A stretch of 64,000 nt of DNA from Thauera sp. JM12B12 (GTDB lineage Bacteria; Pseudomonadota; Gammaproteobacteria; Burkholderiales; Rhodocyclaceae), in assembly GCF_039614725.1 (NCBI RefSeq), contig NZ_CP154859.1, forward strand, positions 1,984,001-2,048,000, read 5' to 3'. Below are positions 29,501 through 42,449 of this stretch, one piece after another; within the stretch, counting starts at the first letter, position 1, and every line of letters begins with the position of its first letter. The notes beneath the pieces were generated by a model, which worked only from the letters and a program-made list of their open reading frames with translations, had not been told where the DNA came from and ran no database searches. A program made the translations under genes and the position numbers.

Positions 29501-30163
29501 CAACGCGAGGTCGCGCGGCTCGCACGCGAGATCGCCGAGCTCGGTGCGGTAAACCTCGCGGCGCTCGACGAGCTCAGGAGCGCCAGCGAGCGCAAGGGCT
29601 ATCTCGACGCCCAGACCGAGGACCTGCTGCAGGCGATCGAGACGCTCGAGGACGCCATCCGCCGCATCGACCGCGAGACCCGCGAGCAACTGCAGGAGAC
29701 CTACAATACGGTCAATCGGCAGTTCGGCGCGCTGTTCCCCCAGCTTTTCGGCGGCGGCAGGGCCGAGCTGGTGCTGACCGGCGAGGAGATCCTCGATGCC
29801 GGCATCCAGATCGTGGCGCAGCCCCCCGGCAAGAAGAACACGTCCATCCACCTGCTGTCCGGCGGCGAGAAGGCGCTGACCGCGATCGCGCTGGTGTTCT
29901 CCATGTTCCAGCTCAATCCGGCGCCGTTCTGCATGCTTGACGAGGTGGATGCACCACTGGACGATACGAACACCGAGCGCTACGCCAACATGGTGAAGCG
30001 CATGTCATCGCAGACGCAGTTCATCTTCATCAGTCATAGCAAGATCACGATGGAGTTCGCGCAGCAGCTGGTGGGCGTGACCATGCAGGAACAGGGCGTG
30101 TCGCGTGTCGTGGAAGTGGATATAGAAGAGGCGCTGCGCCTGGCCGAGCCGGCCGCAGCCTGA
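26567..30163 (+). CDS. smc: Chromosome segregation protein SMC
   Basis: Condensin ATPase of 1198 residues. The N-terminal ABC half has [18 protein letters not shown] and Walker A [20 protein letters not shown]. Two long Ala/Glu/Arg-rich coiled coils flank the hinge region (about residues 520-650, ending near [11 protein letters not shown]). The C-terminal half has the signature [17 protein letters not shown], Walker B [15 protein letters not shown] and the D-loop/H-loop segment [14 protein letters not shown]. The start is GTG at 26567 ([12 protein letters not shown]), where homology begins. The frame is open much further upstream, but that region is antisense to dapC. It is followed by zipA and ligA. 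No scpA or scpB gene is in this window. Confidence 0.97.
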   Translation: [1198 protein letters not shown]

Positions 30164-30203
30164 TCAACAGCAATCGGCAAGACGGAGCTATTCGGGAATC
30201 TAA

Positions 30204-33393
<3,190 letters not shown>

Positions 33394-33420
33394 CGTCCGG
33401 CCGCGCGAGTTCGCGCATCA

Positions 33421-33436
33421 TGCCGGGCGCCCGGCA
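33421..33436. repeat. Perfect 16-bp palindrome between ligA and galU
   Basis: TGCCGGGCGCCCGGCA is its own reverse complement. It lies 28 bp after the ligA stop. No T-run follows on either strand, so it is not a classical terminator. It could be a protein site or part of a Rho-type or processing signal. Confidence 0.6.
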
Positions 33437-33492
33437 CCCTGTCTGCGTGCGGGGGAACGAGCGCACACAATCGAAACGGGAGTGAAAGAAGA

Positions 33493-34395
33493 ATGAAGAA
33501 GGTCACCAAGGCGGTGTTTCCGGTCGCTGGCATGGGCACGCGCTTCCTGCCCGCCACCAAGGCGAGCCCGAAGGAGATGCTGCCGATCGTGGACAAGCCG
33601 CTGATCCAGTACGCGGTCGAGGAGGCGGTTGCCGCCGGCATCACCGACATGATCTTCATCACCGGGCGCACCAAGCGCTCGATCGAGGATCATTTCGACA
33701 AGGCCTATGAGCTCGAGACCGAACTCGAGGCGCGCGGCAAGAAGGAACTGCTCGAGATCGTCCGCCAGACCGTGCCGAAAGGCGTCAACTGCATCTACAT
33801 CCGCCAGTCGGAGGCGCTCGGCCTCGGCCATGCGGTGCGCTGCGCGAGCCACGTGGTCAGTGACGAGGCCTTCGCGGTGATCCTTGCCGACGATCTGCTC
33901 GACAACAAGGACAAGACGCCGGTGCTGAAGCAGATGGTGGATGTCTATAACTACCACCGCTGCTCGGTGCTCGGAACGATGAACGTGCCGCGCGAGGAGA
34001 CCCGCAGCTACGGCATCGTCAGCACCGAGTCCGACAAGGGCCAGGTGCAGCGCATGACCGGCATCGTCGAGAAGCCGAAGCCCGAGGAGGCGCCCTCGAC
34101 GCAGGCCGTCGTCGGGCGCTACATCCTGACCCCGCGCATCTTCGACCACATCCGCGCCCTGAAGCCGGGTGCCGGTGGCGAGTACCAGCTCACCGACGCG
34201 ATCGCCTCGCTGCTGAAGGAAGAGGCCGTGCTGGCCTATCAGTTCGACGGCGTGCGCTACGACTGCGGCTCCAAGCTCGGCTACCTGAAGGCGACGATCG
34301 AGTTCGGTCTGCGCCATCCGGAAACAGGGGCGGAGTTTGCGCAGTATCTGAGCGGCCGCTTCGGCGCCGAGGCGGCCAGCAGCAAGAAGAAGTAA
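33493..34395 (+). CDS. galU: UTP-glucose-1-phosphate uridylyltransferase
   Basis: Makes UDP-glucose for surface polysaccharides and trehalose; 300 residues. The nucleotide-binding motif is [20 protein letters not shown]. Substrate-binding segments are [23 protein letters not shown] and [14 protein letters not shown] Lys-rich tail (SSKKK) ends the protein. The 99-bp upstream gap holds a perfect palindrome and a purine-rich ribosome-binding site before the ATG. Confidence 0.96.
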   Translation: MKKVTKAVFPVAGMGTRFLPATKASPKEMLPIVDKPLIQYAVEEAVAAGITDMIFITGRTKRSIEDHFDKAYELETELEARGKKELLEIVRQTVPKGVNCIYIRQSEALGLGHAVRCASHVVSDEAFAVILADDLLDNKDKTPVLKQMVDVYNYHRCSVLGTMNVPREETRSYGIVSTESDKGQVQRMTGIVEKPKPEEAPSTQAVVGRYILTPRIFDHIRALKPGAGGEYQLTDAIASLLKEEAVLAYQFDGVRYDCGSKLGYLKATIEFGLRHPETGAEFAQYLSGRFGAEAASSKKK

Positions 34396-34461
34396 GCGCG
34401 CGTTCATCCGGCGTCTCGATCCGAGTGCCGTCGGAGCGAAGTGCGCGATGCCCTCGAAATG

Positions 34462-34496
34462 AAAAAAGGCCCCGCCGGAATGATCCCGGCGGGGCC
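34462..34496 (-). terminator. Rho-independent terminator of typA
   Basis: An 11-bp perfect GC stem (34468-34478 with 34486-34496) and a 7-nt loop. On the minus strand it is followed by six T (34467 to 34462). It lies 56 bp past the typA stop codon. On the plus strand only a weak T-rich stretch follows, so it would stop galU transcripts less well. Confidence 0.9.
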
Positions 34497-34551
34497 TCGG
34501 TATTTCAGACTTCGGTGAAGGCCGCGGGGGCGGAGCCCCGCGCGTGCATGA

Positions 34552-36369
<1,818 letters not shown>

Positions 36370-36402
36370 GGAGGAGGGCGGGAAGTCTTTGAAAGGGCGA
36401 GG

Positions 36403-36411
36403 ATTCTAACA
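36403..36411 (-). promoter_or_regulatory. Extended -10 promoter element of typA
   Basis: Read on the minus strand, TGTTAGAAT (36411 to 36403) is a TGn-extended -10 with hexamer TAGAAT, followed by CCTCGCCC. The start site would be near 36396, leaving a leader of about 27 nt to the typA ATG. Confidence 0.6.
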
Positions 36412-36458
36412 TGGGCTGCGGCGCCGCAGCATGGAATTCTCGAGCTTTCCGGGGGGCG

Positions 36459-36467
36459 TGCTAGAAT
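36459..36467 (+). promoter_or_regulatory. Extended -10 promoter element of the phosphorylase gene
   Basis: TGCTAGAAT has the TGn extension and hexamer TAGAAT, followed by CCCGCGCCC. It is close to the typA element on the opposite strand 50 bp away. It leaves a leader of about 22 nt before the ATG at 36496. The -35 is poor, as is common for extended -10 promoters. Confidence 0.6.
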
Positions 36468-36495
36468 CCCGCGCCCAGTCTCGAGAGGTCTAGGA

Positions 36496-37233
36496 ATGCT
36501 TGCGATCATCGGCGGCAGCGGACTCACCCAGTTGTCGAACATGGAGATCGAGCGGCGCGAGGTCGTGCGCACGCCCTACGGCGAGCCATCGGCTGCGCTG
36601 GCCTTCGGCCGCGTATGTGGGGAGCGCGCGGTGTTTCTCGCCCGCCACGGCTTTGGCCACACGATCCCGCCGCACCTGGTGAATTACCGTGCGAACATCT
36701 GGGCGCTGAAGGAGGCGCGGGTGAGCGGCATCGTCTCGGTGGCCTCGGTCGGCGGCATCCGGGCCGACCTGGCGCCCGGCACCCTGATCGTGCCCAACCA
36801 GATCATCGACTACACCTGGGGCCGCAAGAGCACCTTCTTCGAGGGCGGCGACACGCCTGTGCGCCACATCGATTTCACCCACCCCTACGACGAGCCCCTG
36901 CGCCAGCGCTTGCTTGCGGCGATCCGGCGCGCGGGCGACAGCGCAGTGGATGGCGGCGTGTATGCCACCTCGCAGGGCCCGCGCCTCGAGACTGCCGCCG
37001 AGATCGACCGCTTCGAGCGCGACGGCTGCGACATCGTCGGCATGACCGGCATGCCCGAGGCGGCGCTCGCGCGCGAACTCGAGCTGCCCTACGCAGCCAT
37101 CGGCGTGGTGGTGAACTTCGCTGCCGGGCGCTCGTCGAGCGAAAACGGCATCCACTTCGACGACATCGAGGTCGTGCTGCAGGAATCCATGGTCCGGGTG
37201 CGCAACGTGCTCGAATGCTTGTGTCAGATCTGA
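36496..37233 (+). CDS. S-methyl-5'-thioinosine phosphorylase / purine nucleoside phosphorylase family
   Basis: Type-I nucleoside phosphorylase of 245 residues (MTAP/PNP clan). Motifs are IGGSGLTQL at the N-terminus, ARHGFGHTIPPHLVNYRANIWAL cut into the phosphate and ribose regions, ATSQGPRLETAAEI and VGMTGMPEAALAREL. Length and the Thr-rich GMTGMPEA segment fit the bacterial methylthioinosine phosphorylases known from Pseudomonas aeruginosa, but true methylthioadenosine phosphorylase cannot be excluded. It would salvage the methylthio group from polyamine or homoserine-lactone synthesis. AGG precedes the ATG. Confidence 0.82.
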   Translation: MLAIIGGSGLTQLSNMEIERREVVRTPYGEPSAALAFGRVCGERAVFLARHGFGHTIPPHLVNYRANIWALKEARVSGIVSVASVGGIRADLAPGTLIVPNQIIDYTWGRKSTFFEGGDTPVRHIDFTHPYDEPLRQRLLAAIRRAGDSAVDGGVYATSQGPRLETAAEIDRFERDGCDIVGMTGMPEAALARELELPYAAIGVVVNFAAGRSSSENGIHFDDIEVVLQESMVRVRNVLECLCQI

Positions 37234-37244
37234 GGTCGATTGTG

Positions 37245-37751
37245 ATGAAGCGTATTGAATCCGCCTTCGAGCATGTGCTGTTTACCAGCCGCTGGCTGAT
37301 GGCGCCGGTCTATTTCGGGCTCGTGCTGGCGATGGTGCTGCTGCTGGTGAAGTTCGCCAAGGAGCTGCTCGGCCTGTTCTCGCAGATCTGGACGGCGACG
37401 GGCAGCGACCTGATCATCGGCGTGCTGTCACTGGTGGACGTGGCGCTGATCATGAACCTGCTGATCATCATCATGTTCAGCGGCTACGAGAACTTCGTGT
37501 CGAAGATGGAAGATCTCCATACCCATCGCGACCGCCCCGAGTGGATGGGCCACATCGGTTTCTCGGACCTGAAGCTCAAGCTGATCGGCTCGATCGTCGC
37601 GATCTCCGGGATCGAGCTGCTCAAGGCCTTCATGAACGCACAGAACCTCACCGATCGCCAGCTCGGCTGGATGGTCGGCATCCACGTGACTTTCCTGTTC
37701 TCGGGCCTGCTCTACGCCGGCATGGATCGCCTGGCCGGCAAGGGGCACTGA
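37245..37751 (+). CDS. YqhA-family (UPF0114) inner-membrane protein
   Basis: Membrane protein of 168 residues. Predicted transmembrane segments are at about 17-37 (APVYFGLVLAMVLLLVKF), 55-77 (DLIIGVLSLVDVALIMNLLI), 107-126 (LIGSIVAISGIELL) and 136-157 (LGWMVGIHVTFLFSGLLY). The motif MFSGYENFVSKMED is characteristic of the family. Function is unknown. It starts 11 bp after the phosphorylase gene, so the two are probably cotranscribed. GTG at 37242 is an alternative start. Confidence 0.85.
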   Translation: MKRIESAFEHVLFTSRWLMAPVYFGLVLAMVLLLVKFAKELLGLFSQIWTATGSDLIIGVLSLVDVALIMNLLIIIMFSGYENFVSKMEDLHTHRDRPEWMGHIGFSDLKLKLIGSIVAISGIELLKAFMNAQNLTDRQLGWMVGIHVTFLFSGLLYAGMDRLAGKGH

Positions 37752-37780
37752 GAGGCGGTCGCGCAGCTGGCCGGACTGGT

Positions 37781-37803
37781 CGCCCCGCAGGCCGCCCGGG
37801 GCG
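37781..37803. other. Stem-loop between convergent yqhA-like and glnD genes
   Basis: A 7-bp stem CGCCCCG/CGGGGCG with a 9-nt loop, lying in the 54-bp convergent gap. There is no T-run on either side, so termination is possible but not shown. Confidence 0.4.
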
Positions 37804-37805
37804 CG

Positions 37806-40382
37806 TCAAACCTGCAGGCGGTCGAGCAGCTCGCGCTCGATCTTCAGCACCTGCGCGTCCTGCGCGAGCGCCTGGCCGGTGAGCAGGAAGGTGTCCTCGA
37901 CGCGTTCGCCGAGCGTGGCGATCTTTGCGGTGTGAAGGCGGATGCCATGGTCTGCCAGCACCGAGGCCACGTCGAACAGCAGCCCGGGACGGTCGGCCGC
38001 GGTCAGTGACAGCACGTGGTGCCGACCGGCCTCGTCGGGCCGGATGCTGACCTCCGGGCTGATCGGGAAGTGCTTGACCTGGCGTGACATGCGGCCGCGC
38101 GCCGGGCGCTCGGGGGCGCCCGGTTTCTGCAGGCGGGCGCAGAGCTCGTGTTCGATCAGGATGACGATGTCGCGGTAGGCGGCCTGCTGGCCGGGGTCCT
38201 GCAGCATGAAGCTGTCGAGCGCGTAGCCATGGCGGGTCGTGTGCACCTTGGCGTCGAGAATGGTGAAGCCCATGCGGCCGAAGAAGCCGGTCAGGCGCAC
38301 GAACAGATCCTTCTGGTCGCGGGTGAAGACCATGACCTGCACGCCGTCCTCGTCTTCGGCGACGCGTGCCTTGACCACCGGTTCGTCCGTGGTGCTGCGG
38401 TAGTAGAGGATGCGGGTGTGCCAGGCGATCTCTTCGGCCGAGTGGCGCATGAAGTACAGCGGATCGAGCTTCGCCCACAGCTCGTCCTCGGTCCCGGGGC
38501 GCAGACCGTGGAAGCGCAGCTGACGGCGCGCATCCTCGAGTCGGCCGTCGAGGCCCAGCGCCTCCTGCGGCGTGGCGCCGCGCAGCAGGCGCTGGGTGGC
38601 GAAGTACAGATCCTCGAGCAGCTTGCCTTTCCAGCCGTTCCACACTTTCGGGCTGGTGCCGCGGACGTCGGCATGGGTGAGCAGGTAGAGCGCGGTCAGC
38701 CGGCGTTCGTCGCCGACGATGCGGGCGAAGCGCTGGATGACCTCGGGGTCCGAGGTGTCTTCCTTCTGGGCCACGCGCGACATCGTGAGGTGGTGCTCGA
38801 CCAGCCAGACGACGAGCGCGATGTCCTCCTGTGGCAGCCCGTGAGCGGTGCAGAACTCGCGCGCATCAACCATGCCGAGCGTCGAGTGGTCGCCGCCGCG
38901 GCCCTTGGCGATGTCGTGGAAGAGGGCGGCGATGTAGAGCAGCCAGTGGCGCTCGAAGGCGACGATGAGCCGCGTCATCAGCGGGTACTCGTGGGCGTGC
39001 TCGCCCATCGTGAAGCGACGTACGTTGCGCAGCACCATCAGGATGTGCTGGTCCACCGTGTACACGTGGAACAGGTCGTGCTGCATCTGGCCGACGATGC
39101 GACGCCACGCCGGGATGTAGCGCGACAGGATGCCGTACTCGTTCATGCGCCGGAACGCGCGCACGATGCCGCGCTTCTGCTGCAGGATCTGCAGGAAGAG
39201 CTCGCGATGCTCGGGTCGGGCGCGGAAGGCGGCATTCACCCGGTTGCGGTTGATCCACAACGCGCGCAGCGTGCGCGCCGTCATGCCCTTGAGTTCGGAG
39301 CGCTGCTGCAGCAGCAGGAAGCATTCGAGCAGGGCGGAGGGGTGGCGCTCGAAGACATCCTCCTGGCGGATGTCGAGCAGCTCGCGCACGACCTGGAAGC
39401 GCGGATTGACGACGATGGCGGCGCCGCGGTCGGGAAAGATCACGCTGCCATAGTTCTGCAGCAGCACGGTGTTCAACTGCATCACCATCTTCGCGGTGAC
39501 GTAGTAGCGCTGCATGAGCACTTCGGAGGCACGCCGGTTGGCGGTCGGCTCGATGTCGAGTGCGCGCGCGATCTTTTCCTGGTGGTCGAAGAGCAGGCGG
39601 TCCTCGGCCCGGCCGGTGAGGTAGTGCAGGCGAATGCGCAGGTGCTGCAGGAAGCGCTCCACGTTGCGCAACTCGCCGGCCTCGCCGCCGGTGATGAGCC
39701 GATGACGGGCGAGATCGCGCCAGTTGCGGCCCAGACCGGCCGCGCGCGCGATCCAGCCGAGCATCTGCAGGTCGCGCAGACCGCCGGGGCTTTCCTTGCA
39801 GTTGGGCTCGAGCGCGTAGGGCGTCTCGTTGAAGCGGGCGTAACGCTGTTCCTGCTCGAGCAGCTTGGCCTTGTAGAAGGCACGCACGTCGAGCGTATCG
39901 CGGTAGCGCGTCACCAGTTCGGCGAAGAGGCTCGAGTTTCCGGCGAGCAGGCGTGCTTCCAGCAGGCTGGTCTGCACCGTGATGTCGTCGGCGGCGGCGA
40001 TCATGCAGTCGTCGACGGTGCGCACTGAGTGGCCGATCTCCAGGCCCATGTCCCACAAGGCGCCCACCAGGGTGGCGAGCCGGGTCTGCAGCGCGTCGTC
40101 CGGGCGTTCGGGGAGCAGGATCAGCAGATCCACGTCCGACGCCGGGAACAGCTCGCCGCGGCCATAGCCGCCCACGGCGACGACCGCCGCTTGTGCCGGC
40201 ATGCCGCAGGCCGACCACAGCGCGGCGATCTCCCGATCCACCAGCCCCGCACGCCCCTTGAGCAGGGTTGCGGTGTGCGGACGCGCCTCGTATTCGCTGC
40301 GCAGCGACGCCATGCCTTCGCTCATGCGCTTGCGTGCAGCGGCGAGCACGGGCTGCAGGGAGGCGGTGAGCGAGTCGTTCAT
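37806..40382 (-). CDS. glnD: [Protein-PII] uridylyltransferase / uridylyl-removing enzyme
   Basis: Nitrogen-status sensor of 858 residues that uridylylates PII proteins at low glutamine and reverses this at high glutamine. The nucleotidyltransferase motif is AVGGYGRGELFPASDVDLLI (about residues 68-87). The central HD domain has ALFHDIAKGRGGDHS. Two C-terminal ACT domains follow (VFTRDQKDLFVRLTGFFG and LTAADRPGLLFDVASVLA). The ATG at 40382 follows map by 20 bp on the same strand, so the two genes are probably cotranscribed. map-glnD is a frequent pair next to rpsB. Confidence 0.96.
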   Translation of the reverse strand: MNDSLTASLQPVLAAARKRMSEGMASLRSEYEARPHTATLLKGRAGLVDREIAALWSACGMPAQAAVVAVGGYGRGELFPASDVDLLILLPERPDDALQTRLATLVGALWDMGLEIGHSVRTVDDCMIAAADDITVQTSLLEARLLAGNSSLFAELVTRYRDTLDVRAFYKAKLLEQEQRYARFNETPYALEPNCKESPGGLRDLQMLGWIARAAGLGRNWRDLARHRLITGGEAGELRNVERFLQHLRIRLHYLTGRAEDRLLFDHQEKIARALDIEPTANRRASEVLMQRYYVTAKMVMQLNTVLLQNYGSVIFPDRGAAIVVNPRFQVVRELLDIRQEDVFERHPSALLECFLLLQQRSELKGMTARTLRALWINRNRVNAAFRARPEHRELFLQILQQKRGIVRAFRRMNEYGILSRYIPAWRRIVGQMQHDLFHVYTVDQHILMVLRNVRRFTMGEHAHEYPLMTRLIVAFERHWLLYIAALFHDIAKGRGGDHSTLGMVDAREFCTAHGLPQEDIALVVWLVEHHLTMSRVAQKEDTSDPEVIQRFARIVGDERRLTALYLLTHADVRGTSPKVWNGWKGKLLEDLYFATQRLLRGATPQEALGLDGRLEDARRQLRFHGLRPGTEDELWAKLDPLYFMRHSAEEIAWHTRILYYRSTTDEPVVKARVAEDEDGVQVMVFTRDQKDLFVRLTGFFGRMGFTILDAKVHTTRHGYALDSFMLQDPGQQAAYRDIVILIEHELCARLQKPGAPERPARGRMSRQVKHFPISPEVSIRPDEAGRHHVLSLTAADRPGLLFDVASVLADHGIRLHTAKIATLGERVEDTFLLTGQALAQDAQVLKIERELLDRLQV

Positions 40383-40402
40383 GCGTGGACCCCGAGTCGA
40401 GC

Positions 40403-41224
40403 TCAGGCGAACTGGGCAGCGACGAGAGCGGGCGGGGCCGGGGCCTTCTCCGATACGGTGAGCACCTCCACGCCGGTCTCGGTGACCACGATCGTATGTT
40501 CCCATTGCGCCGACAGGCTGCGATCCTTGGTCACGATGGTCCAGCCGTCCGGCAGTTCGGAGATCGCCGCCTTGCCGGCGTTGATCATCGGCTCGATGGT
40601 GAAGATCATGCCCGGCTTGAGTTCGGGACCGGTGCCCGCCTTGCCGTAGTGCAGCACCTGCGGCTCCTCGTGGAACTTGCGCCCGATGCCGTGCCCGCAG
40701 AACTCGCGTACCACCGAAAAGCCATGGCCTTCGGCGTGCTTCTGGATCACTGCGCCGATGTCGCCAAGGCGCCCGCCGGGCTTGACCGCAGCGATGCCGA
40801 GCCACATGCATTCGTAGGTGATCTGCGTGAGCCGTCGGGCAATGATGCTGCAGGCGGCCTCTCCGCCCACCAGGAACATGCGGCTCGTGTCGCCGTGGAA
40901 ACCGTCCTTGATCACGGTGATGTCCAGATTGACGATGTCGCCCTTCTTGAGTGGCTTGTCTCCCGGCACACCATGGCACACCTGGTGGTTGATCGAGGTG
41001 CAGATCGACTTCGGGTACGGCGTGTAGCCGGGCGGGGCGTAATTGAGCGGCGCCGGAATGGTGTTCTGCACATTGACCATGTAGTCGTGGCAGAGGCGGT
41101 CGAGCTCGCCGGTGGTCACCCCCGGCTTGACGAAGGGTTCGATGTAGTCGAGCACCTCGGCGGCCAGCCTGCAGGCCACGCGCATGTGTTCGATCTCTTC
41201 CGGGGTCTTGAGGACGATGCTCAT
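40403..41224 (-). CDS. map: Methionine aminopeptidase, type I
   Basis: Removes the initiator methionine; 273 residues. Metal ligands are in NLDITVIKDGFHGDTSRMF (the two Asp), EFCGHGIGRKFHEEP (His), MIFTIEPMIN (Glu) and the last Glu in VVTETGVEVLT. The substrate His is in INHQVCHGVPG. It is divergent from rpsB, the classic map / rpsB-tsf arrangement. Confidence 0.97.
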   Translation of the reverse strand: MSIVLKTPEEIEHMRVACRLAAEVLDYIEPFVKPGVTTGELDRLCHDYMVNVQNTIPAPLNYAPPGYTPYPKSICTSINHQVCHGVPGDKPLKKGDIVNLDITVIKDGFHGDTSRMFLVGGEAACSIIARRLTQITYECMWLGIAAVKPGGRLGDIGAVIQKHAEGHGFSVVREFCGHGIGRKFHEEPQVLHYGKAGTGPELKPGMIFTIEPMINAGKAAISELPDGWTIVTKDRSLSAQWEHTIVVTETGVEVLTVSEKAPAPPALVAAQFA

Positions 41225-41528
41225 CTTGTCTTTTTCTGCTGCGGGGCTGGTAAAGGACGAAGGCTATCGCATGGAGACCCCGGGCGGCAAACGCGGACGC
41301 GAACGTGCCTTGAGCGGTGTCATCCGGGCATGCTAATATCGCGGGCTTGTCTGCACTGGCAGGCAAAATCCGCACGTCCTGTTCAAAGGGTCCGTACGGT
41401 GCGCGAAGACGAAGCCCTCATCGAGCGGCCGTCGGCGTGTATCGCATGGGATGTTCGCGGCGCCGGACTGGTCCGGTACCGCAGGCTCAGGGCGGAGGTT
41501 CAACCCTTTATCCGTATTGGAGCATTAC
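41225..41528. promoter_or_regulatory. Divergent map / rpsB regulatory region with long rpsB leader
   Basis: A 304-bp gap without a gene. It holds the rpsB promoter (41310-41339) and then about 180 nt of leader. Within the leader is a stem CCGGA/TCCGG (41463-41467 with 41472-41476, loop CTGG). The ATG at 41529 follows TTGGAGCATTAC. In gammaproteobacteria the rpsB leader carries an S2-binding autoregulatory structure, so a similar function is plausible. No clear map promoter was found on the minus strand. Confidence 0.6.
41310..41339 (+). promoter_or_regulatory. Sigma70 promoter of rpsB-tsf
   Basis: The -35 is TTGAGC (41310-41315) and the -10 is TAATAT (41334-41339) with an 18-bp spacer and a TGC extension just before the -10. 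GC-rich CGCGGGC follows at the expected start, as in stringently controlled ribosomal promoters. Confidence 0.7.
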
Positions 41529-42284
41529 ATGTCCGTCACGATGCGTCAGATGCTGGAAGCCGGCGTCCACTTCGGCCACCAGACCCGCTTCTGGAACCCG
41601 CGCATGGCCCCGTTCATCTTCGGTCAGCGCAACAAGATCCACATCGTCAACCTCGAGAAGACGATGGTGAAGTACAACGAAGCCATGGAGTTCGTGCGCA
41701 AGCTCGCAGCGAACCGCGGCAACATCCTGTTCGTCAGCACCAAGCGCCAGGCGCGCGAGATCATCGCCGAGGAAGCGCAGCGCGCCGGCATGCCCTTCGT
41801 CGATGAGCGCTGGCTCGGCGGCATGCTGACCAACTTCAAGACCGTCAAGCAGTCGATCAAGCGCCTGAAGGAAGTCGAGGCGATGATGGAAGACGGTTCG
41901 ATCGAGCGCCTGTCCAAGCGCGAGGCCCTGACCGTTCGCCGCGAGCTCGAGAAGCTGCAGAAGTCGATCGGCGGCATCAAGGACATGGGCGGTCTGCCCG
42001 ACGCGCTGTTCGTGATCGACGTCGGCTACCACAAGATCGCCATCACCGAGGCGCAGAAGCTCGGCATCCCCGTCGTGGCCGTGGTCGACACCAACCACTC
42101 GCCCGAGGGCGTGGATTACATCATCCCGGGTAACGACGACTCCTCGCGTGCGATCCGCCTGTACGCTCGCGGCGTGGCCGATGCGGTGCTGCAGGGGCGC
42201 AGCCAGGTGCTGCAGGAAATCGTCGATGCCGGCGGCGACGAATTCGTCGAGGTCGAGGAAGAAGGCTCGCAGGAACAGGCCTGA
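41529..42284 (+). CDS. rpsB: 30S ribosomal protein S2
   Basis: Ribosomal protein uS2 of 251 residues. It has [20 protein letters not shown], the conserved [13 protein letters not shown] helix, [17 protein letters not shown] and [22 protein letters not shown]-terminal acidic tail ([13 protein letters not shown]) ends it. ATG at 41529 is selected by the GGAG before it. It is the first gene of the translation/envelope block. Confidence 0.99.
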   Translation: MSVTMRQMLEAGVHFGHQTRFWNPRMAPFIFGQRNKIHIVNLEKTMVKYNEAMEFVRKLAANRGNILFVSTKRQAREIIAEEAQRAGMPFVDERWLGGMLTNFKTVKQSIKRLKEVEAMMEDGSIERLSKREALTVRRELEKLQKSIGGIKDMGGLPDALFVIDVGYHKIAITEAQKLGIPVVAVVDTNHSPEGVDYIIPGNDDSSRAIRLYARGVADAVLQGRSQVLQEIVDAGGDEFVEVEEEGSQEQA

Positions 42285-42294
42285 TCCACGATGC

Positions 42295-42314
42295 ACGGGG
42301 CCGCGAGGCCCCGT
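42295..42314 (+). terminator. Hairpin between rpsB and tsf, possible attenuator
   Basis: An 8-bp perfect stem ACGGGGCC/GGCCCCGT closes a GCGA (GNRA) tetraloop and is followed by only TTGC. It lies 10 bp after the rpsB stop codon. The short T-run suggests partial termination or an mRNA-stabilising structure that could lower tsf relative to rpsB. Confidence 0.5.
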
Positions 42315-42449
42315 TTGCAATCCGGCGCGTATTCGCCTGCGGGCCGTTGCGTGCCGCATTGGGCAGATTTTCCGACGCAGCGCAGTCGCCAGTCATGCGC
42401 CGCTGCGTCACAGTCTCAGACGTTCAACCCAAGATATTCAGGAGCTAGC

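Noticed and set aside
26567..30163. Internal DNA repeats in smc
   Set aside because: Repeated Ala/Glu/Arg/Leu codons come from the coiled-coil arms, and no exact repeat array is present.
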